NCBI RefSeq assembly: GCF_947507565.1 | Contig: NC_089179.1 | Coordinates: 806,001 to 870,000, forward strand | Reading direction: 5' to 3' | Length of the DNA: 64,000 nucleotides | From: Oscarella lobularis | Taxonomy: Eukaryota > Porifera > Homoscleromorpha > Homosclerophorida > Oscarellidae | In this document: one piece after another, positions 1 through 15,732 of the stretch | Position numbering within the stretch: position 1 is the first letter of the stretch | How the letters are laid out: every line of letters begins with the position of its first letter | Made by a program: the position numbers and the translations under genes | The notes under the pieces: generated by a model | Databases searched by the model: none | Told to the model about the DNA's origin: nothing | The model's input: only the letters and a program-made list of their open reading frames with translations

Positions 1-1500
1 CGAATTTTTGTGTGATCTAGAGATGCGCACAAACTTAAAAAAGCAGACGACGCGGAGAGCACGAGAAGGGACTTTTGAGTAGCCGCACTGTGACGACTGA
101 GACTGGAGTGAAACGAGCTCTCGTAAAGGTTTCACGGACCTAAGCGTTTCCCTCGTCAAACTTCCTTTGTTTTGAGAGAAGTGTACCTATCTGTTGAACA
201 GCCAGAGATCAGAAATTCAAGAGCTTCTACGCCGGCCATTCGTATTTCTTGGTCAGCCAGCGCACTGGAGCCGTCAGAGACAGAGTCTGGGGAAAAGACA
301 AAGCGTCCAAGCGTCCCGCACGATCAGATCAGCGTTACCTGGCTCGACGAGAAGCTGCAAAATCTCCTGAAGATTATCGTGAACGAAACGAAAATGAATC
401 ATCTCCTCTGTTGCCTAGGCAACGAGGCTTTATCAACAAGAAACCAGCATTATTTTTCCCTCGCATTGCCTCTGACGACGACTTGCTGTCCTGTCCAAAG
501 GGAGGCGAACTCTGTTTCCATTCGTCCCCGGCGACTAATTTCGACTTCAACGACACTTTGGTCGATTGCTGAACGTAGAGGAAGAGAACGAATTGTTGAG
601 TTGGAACCAATCGCTGGTCAAGCAAGCCATCTACAAACGGACAGTGATCTTCTAGTGAAAAGGCTAAGGTGTCCATTCATCGGCACTGGCCTCTTTCCGA
701 CTTCACTTTGGCACTAGCATACTGCTTGTACCATTGAATGCGGTCGGGCAGGCTGCGCTTTGTCGAGACGAGGAGGAGAAAAGCATCGAAGTACCTAGGA
801 AGAAGTGTCTTTTCGTCTTATATAATGAACGGGGGTCACGTGCATTTGAATCTGCTCCTCGTTCAGATGGAGTCTTGTCGTCGCAAATCGCTTCCATACG
901 TCGTATCTAACAGTGCAGATCGCCTTTCTAGTTGGATGGTGCACGCAGGGCTTCTAGACCTCAAGTATGGCCATCCCAGCGTTCCCTTCGATTTCGCGTA
1001 AGACGCCAGTTTGTGTAAGTACTGTAGTCATTGGCGGTGAGTTCAACGGACAGAGCAAATCGTTTCCTGTCTCGACCTGAGCACTGAATTTCGTCGGAGG
1101 CGGTATTTGACAAATTCCGAAATCGATTGGCCACGGATTTGCCCACAAATCGATAGTATCCATGACGAGTAAGAACAGACGTACGGGCTTCGAGCTTCTA
1201 CTCCCGGGACACTACGCAAGAAAATAACGACAAAGATGACGGAAACAGGCCGAAGTCGCCGCGGGGCGATGCTCCTAAAGGTACGACTCAGGAAAAACAA
1301 GCCAGCCGCCGCGTAACAGGCGCTTGCGTCAGGGTCTCAAAAAACTCGAAGCGCTACGCTCAGAAGAAAAGGTAGACAGTAGTATAGGCCGAATGACGGC
1401 GTTACCTAAATCGATTTTTTCTGGGGCAGTCGACGACACGCAAAGCAAAAAATCCAAAACAACGTAAATCGAACCATCCTCCCCCCCCCCGATCGCCTTT
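1..1500. other. Unresolved 5' region with coding-like fragments
   Basis: No gene can be closed here. On the plus strand, between about 200 and 960, several stretches look protein-coding (acidic/basic alternation, few stops). They lie in two frames that replace one another without usable GT/AG sites, for example near 555, 655 and 680. This could be a decayed gene or transposon fragment, the 3' exons of a gene starting outside the window, or small assembly indels. No family was recognised. From about 1000 to 1500 I see no convincing coding signal; 1481-1490 holds a C10 run. Confidence 0.3.
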
Positions 1501-1523
1501 CAAAAAAAAGTTTCTCAGGTGCA

Positions 1524-5069
<3,546 letters not shown>

Positions 5070-5717
5070 AACGCTCTATCGATCCCGTTTTATCAGAAGG
5101 ACTGACTCTGTTCTCGGTTTTTGCTGCTAGTTGCAGCGACATAGGTTTTGAAATTGAAAGTTGTCAGCATATATGTAGTTTACAATCACATGACTTCTAA
5201 GCAGCTGTAAGATGCGTGCACGCCTCTCTAGTCCCTTTGTGTTAGTGGAGAGTCTCTACACTACACAAAGGGAAGACGTTTGCTCGGAGCATTCGTAAAT
5301 GCGTCGACGAACGGCGAAAACCGCTCTCGAGCGAGAGGAGGCCCCACTTCGCTTTCGTCCAAGTCGTCTCGCGTACGATCGGTTCCATCGTTTTCGAAGC
5401 AGTCGAAGGTATTCGTGGTTGGGCAAATTGTAGTAGTGCGCGTTTCGCTATGCGACGGTGAGGCCTCTTTCGAGAACATTCGAACGAAAGCGTGCTTCCG
5501 GTTCGATGTACACGTGTCAAGTATCATTTCAATGAATCGTCAAAGGTAACTCCCTCTTACTCAACAAAGTATTTGAGCTGCTTTGCTTTCCTAGGCTCAT
5601 CTTATGGACATACCGACGAGGCAGATGAAGAGCTTTCCGATGTCGCCATTCACCTCCGGGCCCCGAGGTGACTAAATAAAGCCGGCCCAACTCGAGCCAG
5701 AGAGGTTAAACGCGGCG

Positions 5718-5890
5718 CAAACGCAGGGGATTCAATCCCCTACTCCAGTGGCATGAGTGATAAACTGCCACCCCACTTGGGCAAGACGCGGTGGGTTACA
5801 ATAGCGGTCCACCTGTGCCTTGGTATATAAAGGCATCCCCGGGACAGAGGGTCGCTGTCCCCCCGACGGGGGCTTGGGTGAAAGCCCCCT
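5718..5890. repeat. Cluster of five perfect hairpins with internal TATA box
   Basis: Five consecutive inverted repeats lie in about 165 bp: GGGGATT/AATCCCC at 5726-5740, GTGGCA/TGCCAC at 5748-5771, GGTGG/CCACC at 5790-5813, GGGACAG/CTGTCCC at 5841-5861 and GGGGGCTT/AAGCCCCC at 5868-5889. TATATAAA sits between hairpins 3 and 4 (5824-5831). The segment is GC-rich next to AT-rich flanks. It could be a structured non-coding RNA, the regulatory part of a solo LTR, or a SINE-like element. No second copy was seen in this window. Confidence 0.45.
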
Positions 5891-6230
5891 CTTAGAAGAA
5901 AAAGACGGGAGGACGTTTGTTTTTTGTTTTTGCTACTTCCGGTTTATTTCCGGGTTTATTAAATAAAAAATAACACAGATTCTCTATTGCACGCGCGACA
6001 TGCAACGTGCTCCAAAGCGCATCAGCTTAGGGACTCTAAAGAAGCACGACCACAAACGCGTGCAAGCCCCTAAGCTAAGTGCGCTGCTTTCGTCCTCATA
6101 CCCTGAAGATCGAAAGCTGCATGCGCCCGCTAATTCCATGCACTACAAAAATATGTACAAACGTGCAAAAACGTCCTTTTCTCTTCTTCGTTGGCGGCTT
6201 GCAGGAACGGCATAGCCGACTTCAGTTCAC

Positions 6231-6410
6231 AAAAAAAACCACGGTCAAATGACCGTGACCTACATGACGTGTCCTCTAAGCACTCTTCGTACAAAGAGCT
6301 CAAGCACGACTCAGTTGCTTGAGCCGCCGTGACAATCTCGACCAACGCCAGACCTCGAACGAAAAGCGTCGCGTTTCGCACCCTTGTGTACGTGTCAGCT
6401 CGCGGCTAAC
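6231..6410 (-). ncRNA. Candidate Pol III transcript ending in hairpin plus T8
   Basis: On the minus strand an 18-nt near-perfect palindrome (6240-6257, CACGGTCA/TGACCGTG arms) is followed directly by eight T residues (plus-strand A8 at 6231-6238), a Pol III terminator arrangement. Upstream on the same strand there is a B-box-like GTTCGAGGTC (6360 to 6351) and a weak A-box-like TAGCCGCGAGCTG (6408 to 6396), about 35-45 bp apart as in tRNA-type promoters. No tRNA cloverleaf is seen. The call is speculative. Confidence 0.22.
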
Positions 6411-6583
6411 AGGGCATATGACGTGCGCCTACCTCTTTTTCGGCGAAATCGTTTGTACGAATTGCTCGTCGAGCATGCTAAACGGCCGGAGCCCTCGAGT
6501 AGAGTCGCGAGGCAAAAAGATCATGCGGTGTCCCGTGCGCTAACCTGGTCCCCGGACAGTCCAGGGAAACGTGCTCCGACGCG

Positions 6584-7059
6584 ATGTCTTTTGCAGTAGC
6601 AGAAGGTAACCCTGTAAACTTCCTGCCTTCGTTCCTCCTCCTCCATTGTCTCGCGTTGTAGGAAAGGACACGCTCGTCTTCATGACGAAGCAGGACCACG
6701 AAAATCCACAGAAAACAGACGTCGTCCAACAGTCCCCGGGAATCATATATCCAAGCGGCGAAATCAATTGGGATTGCCCGTGTCTGGACGGCCTGGCATC
6801 GTCGCCGTGCGCCGAGACGTTCAAGAAGTCCTTCACCTGTTTCTACTACAGCAAAGAAGAGGCGAAAGGATCCGACTGCCTGCCAGAATTTGTCGCCTTT
6901 AAAGAGTGCATGGAAGCAAACGAAGACTACTTTCGTAAAGATAGTGACGAAGAGAAGGCAGAAGACGACGACGGGGAGGAGCCTTCTGATAGTGGTGCTG
7001 ATGACCCAAGTACGTCACCACGTAGTGACTCCTATGATGATCATAGTAATGAAAAATAA
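6584..7059 (+). CDS. MIA40/CHCHD4 mitochondrial intermembrane-space oxidoreductase
   Basis: MIA40 catalyses oxidative folding of small cysteine-motif proteins in the mitochondrial intermembrane space, relayed by Erv1/ALR. Exon 1 is 6584-6605 (MSFAVAE) and exon 2 is 6662-7059. The catalytic CPC motif is visible (INWDCPC), followed by the twin CX9C pairs (SSPCAETFKKSFTC and SDCLPEFVAFKEC). The C-terminus is a long acidic and Ser/Asp-rich tail, as in animal CHCHD4. There is no mitochondrial presequence, as expected for the animal form. It converges on the TPR gene, leaving only 30 bp between the two stop codons. Confidence 0.93.
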
Positions 7060-7089
7060 AGATAATTGTTTTGAGACCCTGATTCATTG

Positions 7090-10000
7090 TTATGTTGCCT
7101 TTTGGTCGTCGCTCTCGAGATAGACTGCTCTTCTGTAATCGGCTAGTGCCTCTTCTTCCCTGTCTTGCTTCGCAATGGCGTCGGCTCTTTGGTTATAGGT
7201 CAAACTATCGCCAGGCTGAAGAGCAAGAGCTAAATACAATCAATTGCTAAATATACATGAATAAATAATAAATAAATAAATACCTCTTGTATAGTCCATC
7301 TCGGCTTTGTTGAACCGTCCTAAAGACTTGTAGAGGTTTCCTCGGTTGTAGTATATGTGAGCCCAATGTGGGCTGTGCAGTGCTGCTTTATTAAAGTCTT
7401 CCAGCGCCTCATCCGACTGACCCAGAATTACCTAAACACCACATGTACTACTGGGGTGTCCAGTGAATCTATGGCCTACTCGAGTGATGGCTCTGTTCAG
7501 CAGGACGGATTCGTCATTTGGTTCCAATTTCAAAGCATTGGTGTAGTAGTCCAAAGCCTACATGTTTAGTCAGTCGCGGAGAAAAGTACACAACATACTA
7601 CGTACCCTGTGAAACTGTCGTTGTCCAAAGTAAAGGTTGGCAGCATTGAAATGAGCCAAAGAATAATTTGAGTCAAGCTGAATCGCCGCTTGAAAATCTT
7701 TCATAGCATTGACAGTGTCTTTCATGAACTAATAAGGACGTCAAGTCTATTGGGGAGAAGGTCAGTAATGCACTGCCTGCAATACCTGATAAACGACGCC
7801 TCTGTTAGTCAAAAGCTCTGCTGAAGGGCGCATCTACAGCAAATAGATTCGTATACCATCGAAGAAAGTCAGGAGTGAAAACTCACGCGAACTGCTTTGC
7901 TCAGGTCTAAAATGGCCGCGAAAAAATTTCTCATCTGCAAACTGACGACAGCTCTTCCTTCAAGAGCAGGTATATAAGCTGCAAAAACAGCAACTAGAAA
8001 AGGTAAAGTGCACGGTAGAGAAAACGTACACGAATCGATGTTGAAAGCTCCAGTAAATTGCATCCAAGCCTTTTGGAATTTTCCCATTGTCTAAAAGCGC
8101 CATAGAAGACTTCGTATAAGTGACAAAAATTAGCTGCATTTTTACCTGTAATGTGAAGCCTACGTTGACTCTAGCTGCAAGGCAAGTGGGATCCAAGTAA
8201 ATAGCACGACCGTAATCTCGTCTAAAATAATCATAATCGTTTTAATTAAATATCGTTTGTTGATGGATGGATATACATACAGAGCCATAGCGTTTCCGTA
8301 CTCCGTCCTCAGGTCCACGTAGGCATTTCCACGGCATACGAATGCGTCCAAGAAGTGGTTATCAAGTTGAATGACTCGAGTAAAACTTGCTATAGCAAGT
8401 GTCAGCTTGTTTAGCCTGAGGAGGGGAAATGATAACGATTCAATCAAAACAAAAAGTGCTACTTGTGATAGCACAAGCCGATAGTGTGGAAAAGGCAGGC
8501 ATCTGTACCAAGATGCTAAACAAAAGCAACGTCCAAGACGAATCAGAAGAGCAAAGCCAAATACCTCTGAAGCAGCAAGAAAATCAAGCAATGCGTTTCC
8601 ATAGTCCTTGATTTCAAAGTAGAGAAGACCCCTGTTGATCAAAACCTAAAAAAACAGTTCGACTGTTCGCTCCAAAAGAAGAAAATTCAACGGTGTACCT
8701 TCAGTATAGGCCCGCTATCCATCAGGAGAACGACACTATAGTCAACCAAGGCCTACAAGCAAATTTACAAAAAGTGAGCTCTTCTATGGGCGGTCTGTTT
8801 GACCTCGTGGGTTCTCTTCAGTTTCTGATAGCAACAAGCTCTATTATAATACGCCAGGGTGCACTGCCTATCAATCCACACTGCTCTGCTCAAGTCCTCA
8901 ATGGCCTGAGCGTAAGCACGAATGTAGTACTTCAAAGCCCCTCTGGAAGAGTGAGGATACGTGACGACGTCACATGCAGACGGAACGACAAACCTGTACA
9001 AGTACGTTCTAACGCTGTATGGCTGAAGACGGGCCGCTTCGTTGCAGTTCAGTATAGCCTTTGTATAGCGCTTATTGAGCGCATAATACGCAGCTCTGCT
9101 TAGATAAGCCTAAGGAAACGAAGGAGTAGAACGAATGAATCAAAAGCGCAAAGACTCGCTGACGCAACACCTGAAATAAAGTGGAATCCACTGCTAGAGC
9201 GCGGTTGAAGTCTGTCACCGCTCTTGACTGATGAAGCTTGAATCTTACAAGTCCTCTTTGATAGTAGGCCTGCGACGAAACAAGGAGAGTTGCTGGCGCT
9301 GTTACGTGCAATGAACGATGCGCACCTTCGAGAGCCTAGGGTCTCGCCTAATGGCTCCGTTGTAAGCAGAAAGTGCGCGATCGTTTTGCTGCAGTTCTTC
9401 GTAGCTCTGTCCGATGAAGAAGAAGATCTCAGCGCGGCTGCAAGGCAGGTTGGTCGCAGCCACCGGTGTTGCCTATAAAAGATACTAATAATTGAAACGC
9501 AAATTCTGTGAATCCACACCATCGCTTCCAGAGCCGTCTCAAAACTTCTTATCGCTTCTCTGTACTGCTTCGCCTTCATGTGAGTCCTCCCTGCCAGTAT
9601 CAATAAAGCGGGCGAATAGACGCGCTGGAGCGCGGAATTAATTATGGCTGTCGCCTATTAAAATAAAACTCAAACAATTTTGAGAAAAAATGACACCAAA
9701 TTTTTTACTTTGTCATAGTTATGTAGAAAACTTTCTACAACAGCTTGCTGCATGACGGAAGCACCCAGAGAATCTTTGTCCAGTTTGGCAGCATACCTGA
9801 GTAAAATGGCAAATATTCTGGACAGAGAAACGGTAGAGGTAGAACTACCTGACGTGAGCAGCAGCCTTTTCGAGCTGGCCCTTACGCAGCAGCAGCTTAC
9901 CCTAAGCCAGAATCCAGACAACGACGATCCATAACTACGTACATACCCTATATAGGTGATATCTAGGTACGACAGGATTAAGATGAATGGCACGAGAGTA

Positions 10001-13000
10001 ATCGCGAATAGCGTCATCAAGCTGAAGTAAAAGGCGCTCGGATTAAGTCTAACTAATAAAAAATAAACTTACTTTGTCAATCAAGTTGTATCCGTCTGCT
10101 CTACACACGTATGCACGACAATACGTCGGATCGGCTCGAATGCCACGGGAAAAGCAATGGATTGCCCTAACAGTCTTCGCTATCATCCTTTGACAAAATG
10201 CTACGTTACTCAACATTACCGATCGTAGTCTTTCAGATGCTGCATGCAGATGAGGCCTAAGTTGACGTGAGCGGCCGATATGTTCTTGTTGAGTTTCACG
10301 CACGCTTCGAAGTCGGGAATCGCTTCGTTGAATCTGCATGAAAAAATGCTCGACGCAAGCTAGTCAAAGCTGCGCTGAGTCCCTTACTGTTTCATATCCG
10401 TGTACAGAATGCCTCGATGAAAGTACGCCAGCACGTTTTGCATTGAGTCGTCCAACAAAAGCGAGACGCTGAGATCTCTGAGAGCACGTTGGGGATCGGC
10501 TCTTTGGCAAAAACGTTCAATTAGGCTATGATATCTTTTTTTCCTCCCCGTCTCACTTTCTAAGGAGGCATCCGCGGTGATAAAATGCGGTCGCGCTATT
10601 GGGATCCAAATGAATTGCTGCAGATAAATCGGTCAACGCTTGGTGAAACTTTTCCTATGCGACCACAAGACGTTGAATGAACATCTTTCCAGTGAAGGAT
10701 CGTTACCTGCTTGGCGTAAGTTCTACCCCGGTATGTTCTCACCAAAGAATTATTTGGATCTTGATTGAGAATTGCTGTAAAGTCTTCAATGGCTGTAGTC
10801 CAAAATCTACACAGCGAATACGCAATGTCCGTGGTGTGTATAGGCAAAATTTAGGACTCTAACCCCGATTCAAAATTGTATTTTCCTTTCTGAAAAAACG
10901 CGTCGAGTTTCGTTGGAATCAGCTTACTAGCCATCGCATAGTCTTCCAAAGCCGACACAAAATCTCCACCCTGTCAATCAGTAAGGATAAGGCGGCTATT
11001 CGATTCGTTCACTCTTACGCACTTTGTCAAACAGCTGAGCTCGCCTATAGTAAACTTCGCCATTATTCGGTTCAAGCTTGACTGCCTGCTCGCGATAGCA
11101 CGTGAAAAATGTTAAACGGTCTTTACATTCGCTACTAATACCTGACTGTAATTGGCTACTGCCATAGTTAGGTCACCCTTTCTCGCCAAGATTTCGCCCC
11201 TACGTACAATTATAAGGACCCCCCAAAAGACTTGTATCTTAGCGTTTTGCCTCACGTTGAACGGTAGACGCGCGACTGAGTCTTGTTGTGCTTGGCAATA
11301 AACGACAAGTCGGACAGAGCGGCCTGAATAAGTAAATTAGCGTTCAGTTTCGCATTCAGAACCCGACCTGACATTTTCGTTGTTCTGTAGCAAGTGGAGC
11401 AAGTGACGGTGCCAGTACGCGTCCAAAAGACTTGGTTCCAGCTCAATAGCTCTTGAGAGGAGAGATAAACAAGTATCAAAAGAACTTACAACAACCCACC
11501 TGTTCAAATCGTCCACGGCATCTTTCAACCGTCCAAGCTAATACGCAGATTCTGTACTAGACAAAAACAAGTCATCCCGTGCTGTTCACCTTTCTGTACA
11601 ACGCTCCTCGTCTGCAGAGATTGAATGAAATAGATTCGGATGAGGTATCTATAAGATACGTCAATCGTTCAACCTCTTTTTCGATTTCCTAAAAACGAGT
11701 TGAACGCTCCAAAGGAAAAAAATCGCTGGAGAACCATACGTGAAAAAGTTGTTGACTTGGCGTATCTGCGGCGGCAATTTCCAGGTTCTCGAGATCTTCC
11801 AGGTGAACGAGTGCCTCAGATGCATTAGATCTGCATAAAGGATGGTTAATTATCGAGGCAGAAAATCGTCTTCTGTACTTGGCTCTGCTTTTCGGTGCTA
11901 TGCAAAGAATAGTCAATCTCCCATCATTAATACGAGGCTACAGTACTAACCTTCTCCTTCTGCGTATACCTCATCAAACCACTTATCCCACTTCAACTGA
12001 GCCCAGGAAAAAGGATCCAGCAAAGAACTTGCGTCGCAAAAAACACTGCTTGACTCAAAATTCAAACTCAAAAGCGTTGATTTACCTTGTTGACTGCGTA
12101 GCCCATTTGTCAAACATTCCCGCCGAGTCTCCAACAACGCTAGTGCTACGCTGCAAACTAAGGAAACAATCGCTAACCATCGCTACAACGCAATACAGCG
12201 TCAATAAAAAAACCAAACCTGCCAAATTTTACGACGGCTTCTTTTTTGGAAGGACATTTTGATCGTTCCGTGCAGTACCTTAAGCAAGGCATAGATGCTC
12301 TCCTACAAAATGAGATCAAGAACAATACACGCGAAGAAAATAAATCAATGCCTGCCTGGAAGGAGGACAGTCCAGTTGGTGTCGTTGCAAAGTGGTAAGG
12401 AGATACTTGGCTCTTTTCCTGACTGCCTTTGTCATTGCAGCCGGCTTGCTGCCTTTTGAAATGCGTCGCGAACGATGACGACGCATATAACTACATACAA
12501 GGAAGAAGAATGCAACGTATTCGTCATTTGAATATCACCGATCTCACTCTGATATTGTCGCGATGTTATCCGAAGAAATGATTGCAGATCCTTGAGAGAA
12601 TTTCGCCGCTGCTATGCACAGAAGTCATTTCAAGAAGAAAGCGTTCTGTAATCAGTAGTAACCTTTTGGCAGCAGGGGTGAAGGATTGATGTTGGTCGCT
12701 GAACTGCTATAAGAGTGCTTAAATAGAAAAGGACGAGAATGTTTCATTTCCTGATGATAAAAGGCCTTCTTACAGTCCAAATTCCGCTGTGCTCAACACC
12801 TGGAAGAGAAGGCTGTTTTGCTTTTGCTAGCAACATCTTCTGCTCTTCCAGCTATGCAAAGAAAACTGACCTTGGTTTCTAGCTGAAAAAAAGGGTTTCC
12901 TTACTTCTTTCATTGTCTCGTCGTAATTAGAAGCCAAAGTCAACTCCTCAGACGAAACGCCAAGAAAAGGCTGAGAAATCGCTCGTCTGAGAAGACAATG

Positions 13001-15427
13001 CATCACTACGAATTCATTGTATGAGCCTTAGGTACCGAAGGCGAGAATATGACACAATATCTTCTTGCTCTTCTTTTAATTTCTCCATGCCAATGGCCTT
13101 ATCATCGTCAACTTCCCATTGACTTTGCAAGTCTGTAAGGGTCTGCTTTCGAGCAGACGCTGGTTGATAGCCAGCATACGCCTTGAGTCCCAAAGATGCG
13201 GCTAACAAAGCATATAAAAATGCTGTGTGTTTTCGTTACACGTTTTTACTACTGCTCGAAGACGAGTCCGTTTCTTCGTCTCTTTCATCAACGTGTACTG
13301 AACTCATTATTTGCGGTTCATTCGAAGACAAAGTCTAAACCCATGATAATTATTTGAAGAACGAGACTCGCAGATTCTACTGCATTTACATCGTCAGCTG
13401 TCATTTCCAGTTCAGAAACGTCCACTCGTACAAAAGGCTCAGGAGTTGCAAATTGACGACGAGTACATTCGGTTAGATTAATCGCGGAACCGTGCCTCCG
13501 ATTAAGAACCCTATACAGCTCGTTATAGATGCGCATAATACACGTGCACTAGCGTGGACAGAACGAATCAACAACAAATTTTTAACCATACCTTCTCAAA
13601 GAGGCTGCTTCCTCTTGAGCAATCCTATCTTCTTCAAGTTTCTCTAGCTCCTGTTCGTCATCTGAAATCTGATCAACTGTTGGATCGTCCTCAAAGTCAG
13701 CAAGAACGACGCCGCGATACTCCGGAAAAAGCTCCGATTGAATCACGTCGGGATGAACGTTGAGTTTTGGTGGCGCTGGGTGCCAGTTCAGCCTAGAAAA
13801 AACGGGTCGCGCGTGCAAGTGATAATATACATATTCTTCTAACTCACTCAAAAGGCTCTGTGACTATTTCACACGGAGCTCCTTGAACATTGATGGTACT
13901 ATCAATCTTCATCTGAAAAGGAAAATACTTATTAGATGACGGATTTAATTAAACATAGTCACTTGTCGTACCATGTTTCCTAGAAGAGATGACAAATGAT
14001 CGAGCCACTCCTTAGGGTCCAAATCTCCTTTGCCACCCTTTGAGCCCCACACGATCTTTTCTGAACGTTTCGCCAAACCAAATCCTTGAGAAGCGTTCTT
14101 TTCAATTTTCTCGTCATCGAGCCTCTTCTCCAGGTGACAAAGGCCGTGCGGAGTGATTAATGACGACTGAGAAATCATGGAAGGCGGCGGAACAGTCGGC
14201 TGCTTCTGCTGCATAGTAGTGACCGACAATAGAATTCTTACCGGAGACAATCTCACCTTGTCGCCTTGGTATGATAACCGCTGCAACTTTGGTGAAAGTG
14301 ACGGTAGGTCGCGAACGCAGAAATCGTGCATGCTACTGTGATCGACCCTAGCCGCCTAAATCGATCAATACGAAAAAATATTCTATACCTTCAACGTGAA
14401 TGAAAAACCTTTTGCGCTCGTTCCAAAACGTCTGTTCTCCTCTGTATTGGCCTCGTGGCCGTTTTTGGTCTTTCGACCGTTTTGCCGTGCACGCAGACAA
14501 CGTCGCCGGTCGAAACAGGACGAGCGAGTTCATCCATCAGCTCCCTATACTCCGTCTCCTTCAATTCGCTCGGTCTCACGGACACGCCAACGCCATCATT
14601 TCCAACGTCATCCCGCGTAACAGGTTCTTTGACTGGGCTTTTTTCTTCGTGTGTTTTCTGCTGTTCCAAAAGCGATCCCATCGATTTGAGATCAGCGTCT
14701 TCGTCGAAAATGTCAGAGGAGCCAACGGAGGGCACCTGATGAATGACAGCCGCTGGCAAAGAATGAGGTGGCCGTCGTCCCGTCGTCAACATAGTCCTCG
14801 ACGTAGCAATCTCAGTCTGAGAATTCTCGACGTGTACATTTGAACTAGAAGCAAGCATCGCTTTCGATTGCGATGCCGCTGTAGAAACGCGACTCGACTC
14901 GGTTGCAACCGCTTTGCAGTTCATTCGCTGCAATGTAGACTGAGGAACAGCAGGCAATTTTCTTTCGGAAAACGGCGCGGGAACGGTCGTGTTTAGGCTG
15001 CCTACAACTGCCAACAATTTGGGATTTCTTTTCTCGCGCTGGACGCCTCGAACGTCATGGTCCCTCGGCTTGTTGTCCCTCTTCTTCGATTTCAATGTTG
15101 GCGAGTCCTGGTTCGAAAGTATACGATATAAAAATGAGATTTTTTTAACTGACTTGAAGGACTGTCTCTGTGGGGATTTTCGTCGTTGAAGACGAGGTGA
15201 GGTTTTCTGGGTCGTTCTGTTCCGTTACAGATGTCTGTAGTACAATGTTTTTGCAAAATCTCGTCACAGAAGAGCCTCTTGCCTTGGATTGATGTCGAAT
15301 TCTCTCTATTTCCTTCTTGAACTCGAGTTCTTCTTTCCGATTGGCACGAAACGAGAACGCTCTGAACGAAAAATGACCGTTGGTCTTGATAGGTGCATGT
15401 GCGGTACCTCGATCGCTGCCCCTTCAT
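7090..15427 (-). CDS. Long tetratricopeptide-repeat protein, TTC6-like
   Basis: The C-terminal two thirds (about 7.09-11.9 kb) is a run of TPR units, most exons carrying about one repeat. Typical pieces are RADAIAKQDREEEALADYRRAV at the very end (TAA 7090-7092) and many copies of the A-x-x-DFxxAIxLDP type. The N-terminal part (13.0-15.4 kb) is low-complexity, Ser/Thr- and Lys-rich, with an acidic stretch around 13.63-13.69 kb. The start is read as ATG at 15425-15427, a 20-nt first coding exon (MKGQRSR) spliced into RAFSFRANRKEELEF. TPR arrays are protein-interaction scaffolds; TTC6 has no firmly known biochemical role. That everything from 7.09 to 15.43 kb is one gene is inference: 11.95-13.0 kb has weak exons, and a split into two genes is possible. 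Confidence 0.6.
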
Positions 15428-15732
15428 GCTAGAAACAGCTAGAAACGGTTCCAACAAGCGTCCGGGATTCTGTTGCTAGGGAGCCCACATTCCCGGGTTC
15501 GAATGCTAATTCTCTAGTACATGATGTAAACACGTCCGTCAGCGCGAAGAGCGAGTGCTCAAAACAACAAACCACTCTGTCCTCTAATTATTAAATGCAA
15601 ACGCAGATACTTCATTCGCACCTGAGTAGGTTGGGCGATGGTCACGAGTAAATTGAGTACTTATGACGTGGGAGAGCTCGGGTGTGCGTGCGCTGGAACT
15701 CCTTGCCTGCCTCGAAAGACGCCACAAAAAGC
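15428..15732. promoter_or_regulatory. Divergent intergenic promoter region
   Basis: These 305 bp separate the start codons of the minus-strand TPR gene and the plus-strand transporter, so both promoters must lie here. No TATA box is obvious. Confidence 0.4.

Larger units (their letters stand above)
5070..6583. other. Intergenic region between piwi and CHCHD4
   Basis: 5250-5690 has coding-like frames on both strands. The plus strand offers a splice pair (donor 5548, acceptor about 5595) ending in a TGA/TAA-closed frame followed by AATAAA-like sequence near 5674. The minus strand has an acidic reading frame at 5261-5480. Neither strand could be chosen and no family was recognised. 5718-5890 is a hairpin cluster, listed separately. 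6000-6580 has no convincing protein gene but holds a palindrome plus A8 run, listed separately. Confidence 0.4.

Noticed and set aside
15490-15515. GGGTTCGAATGC resembling a tRNA T-arm
   Set aside because: No acceptor stem, D-arm or anticodon arm could be drawn around it.
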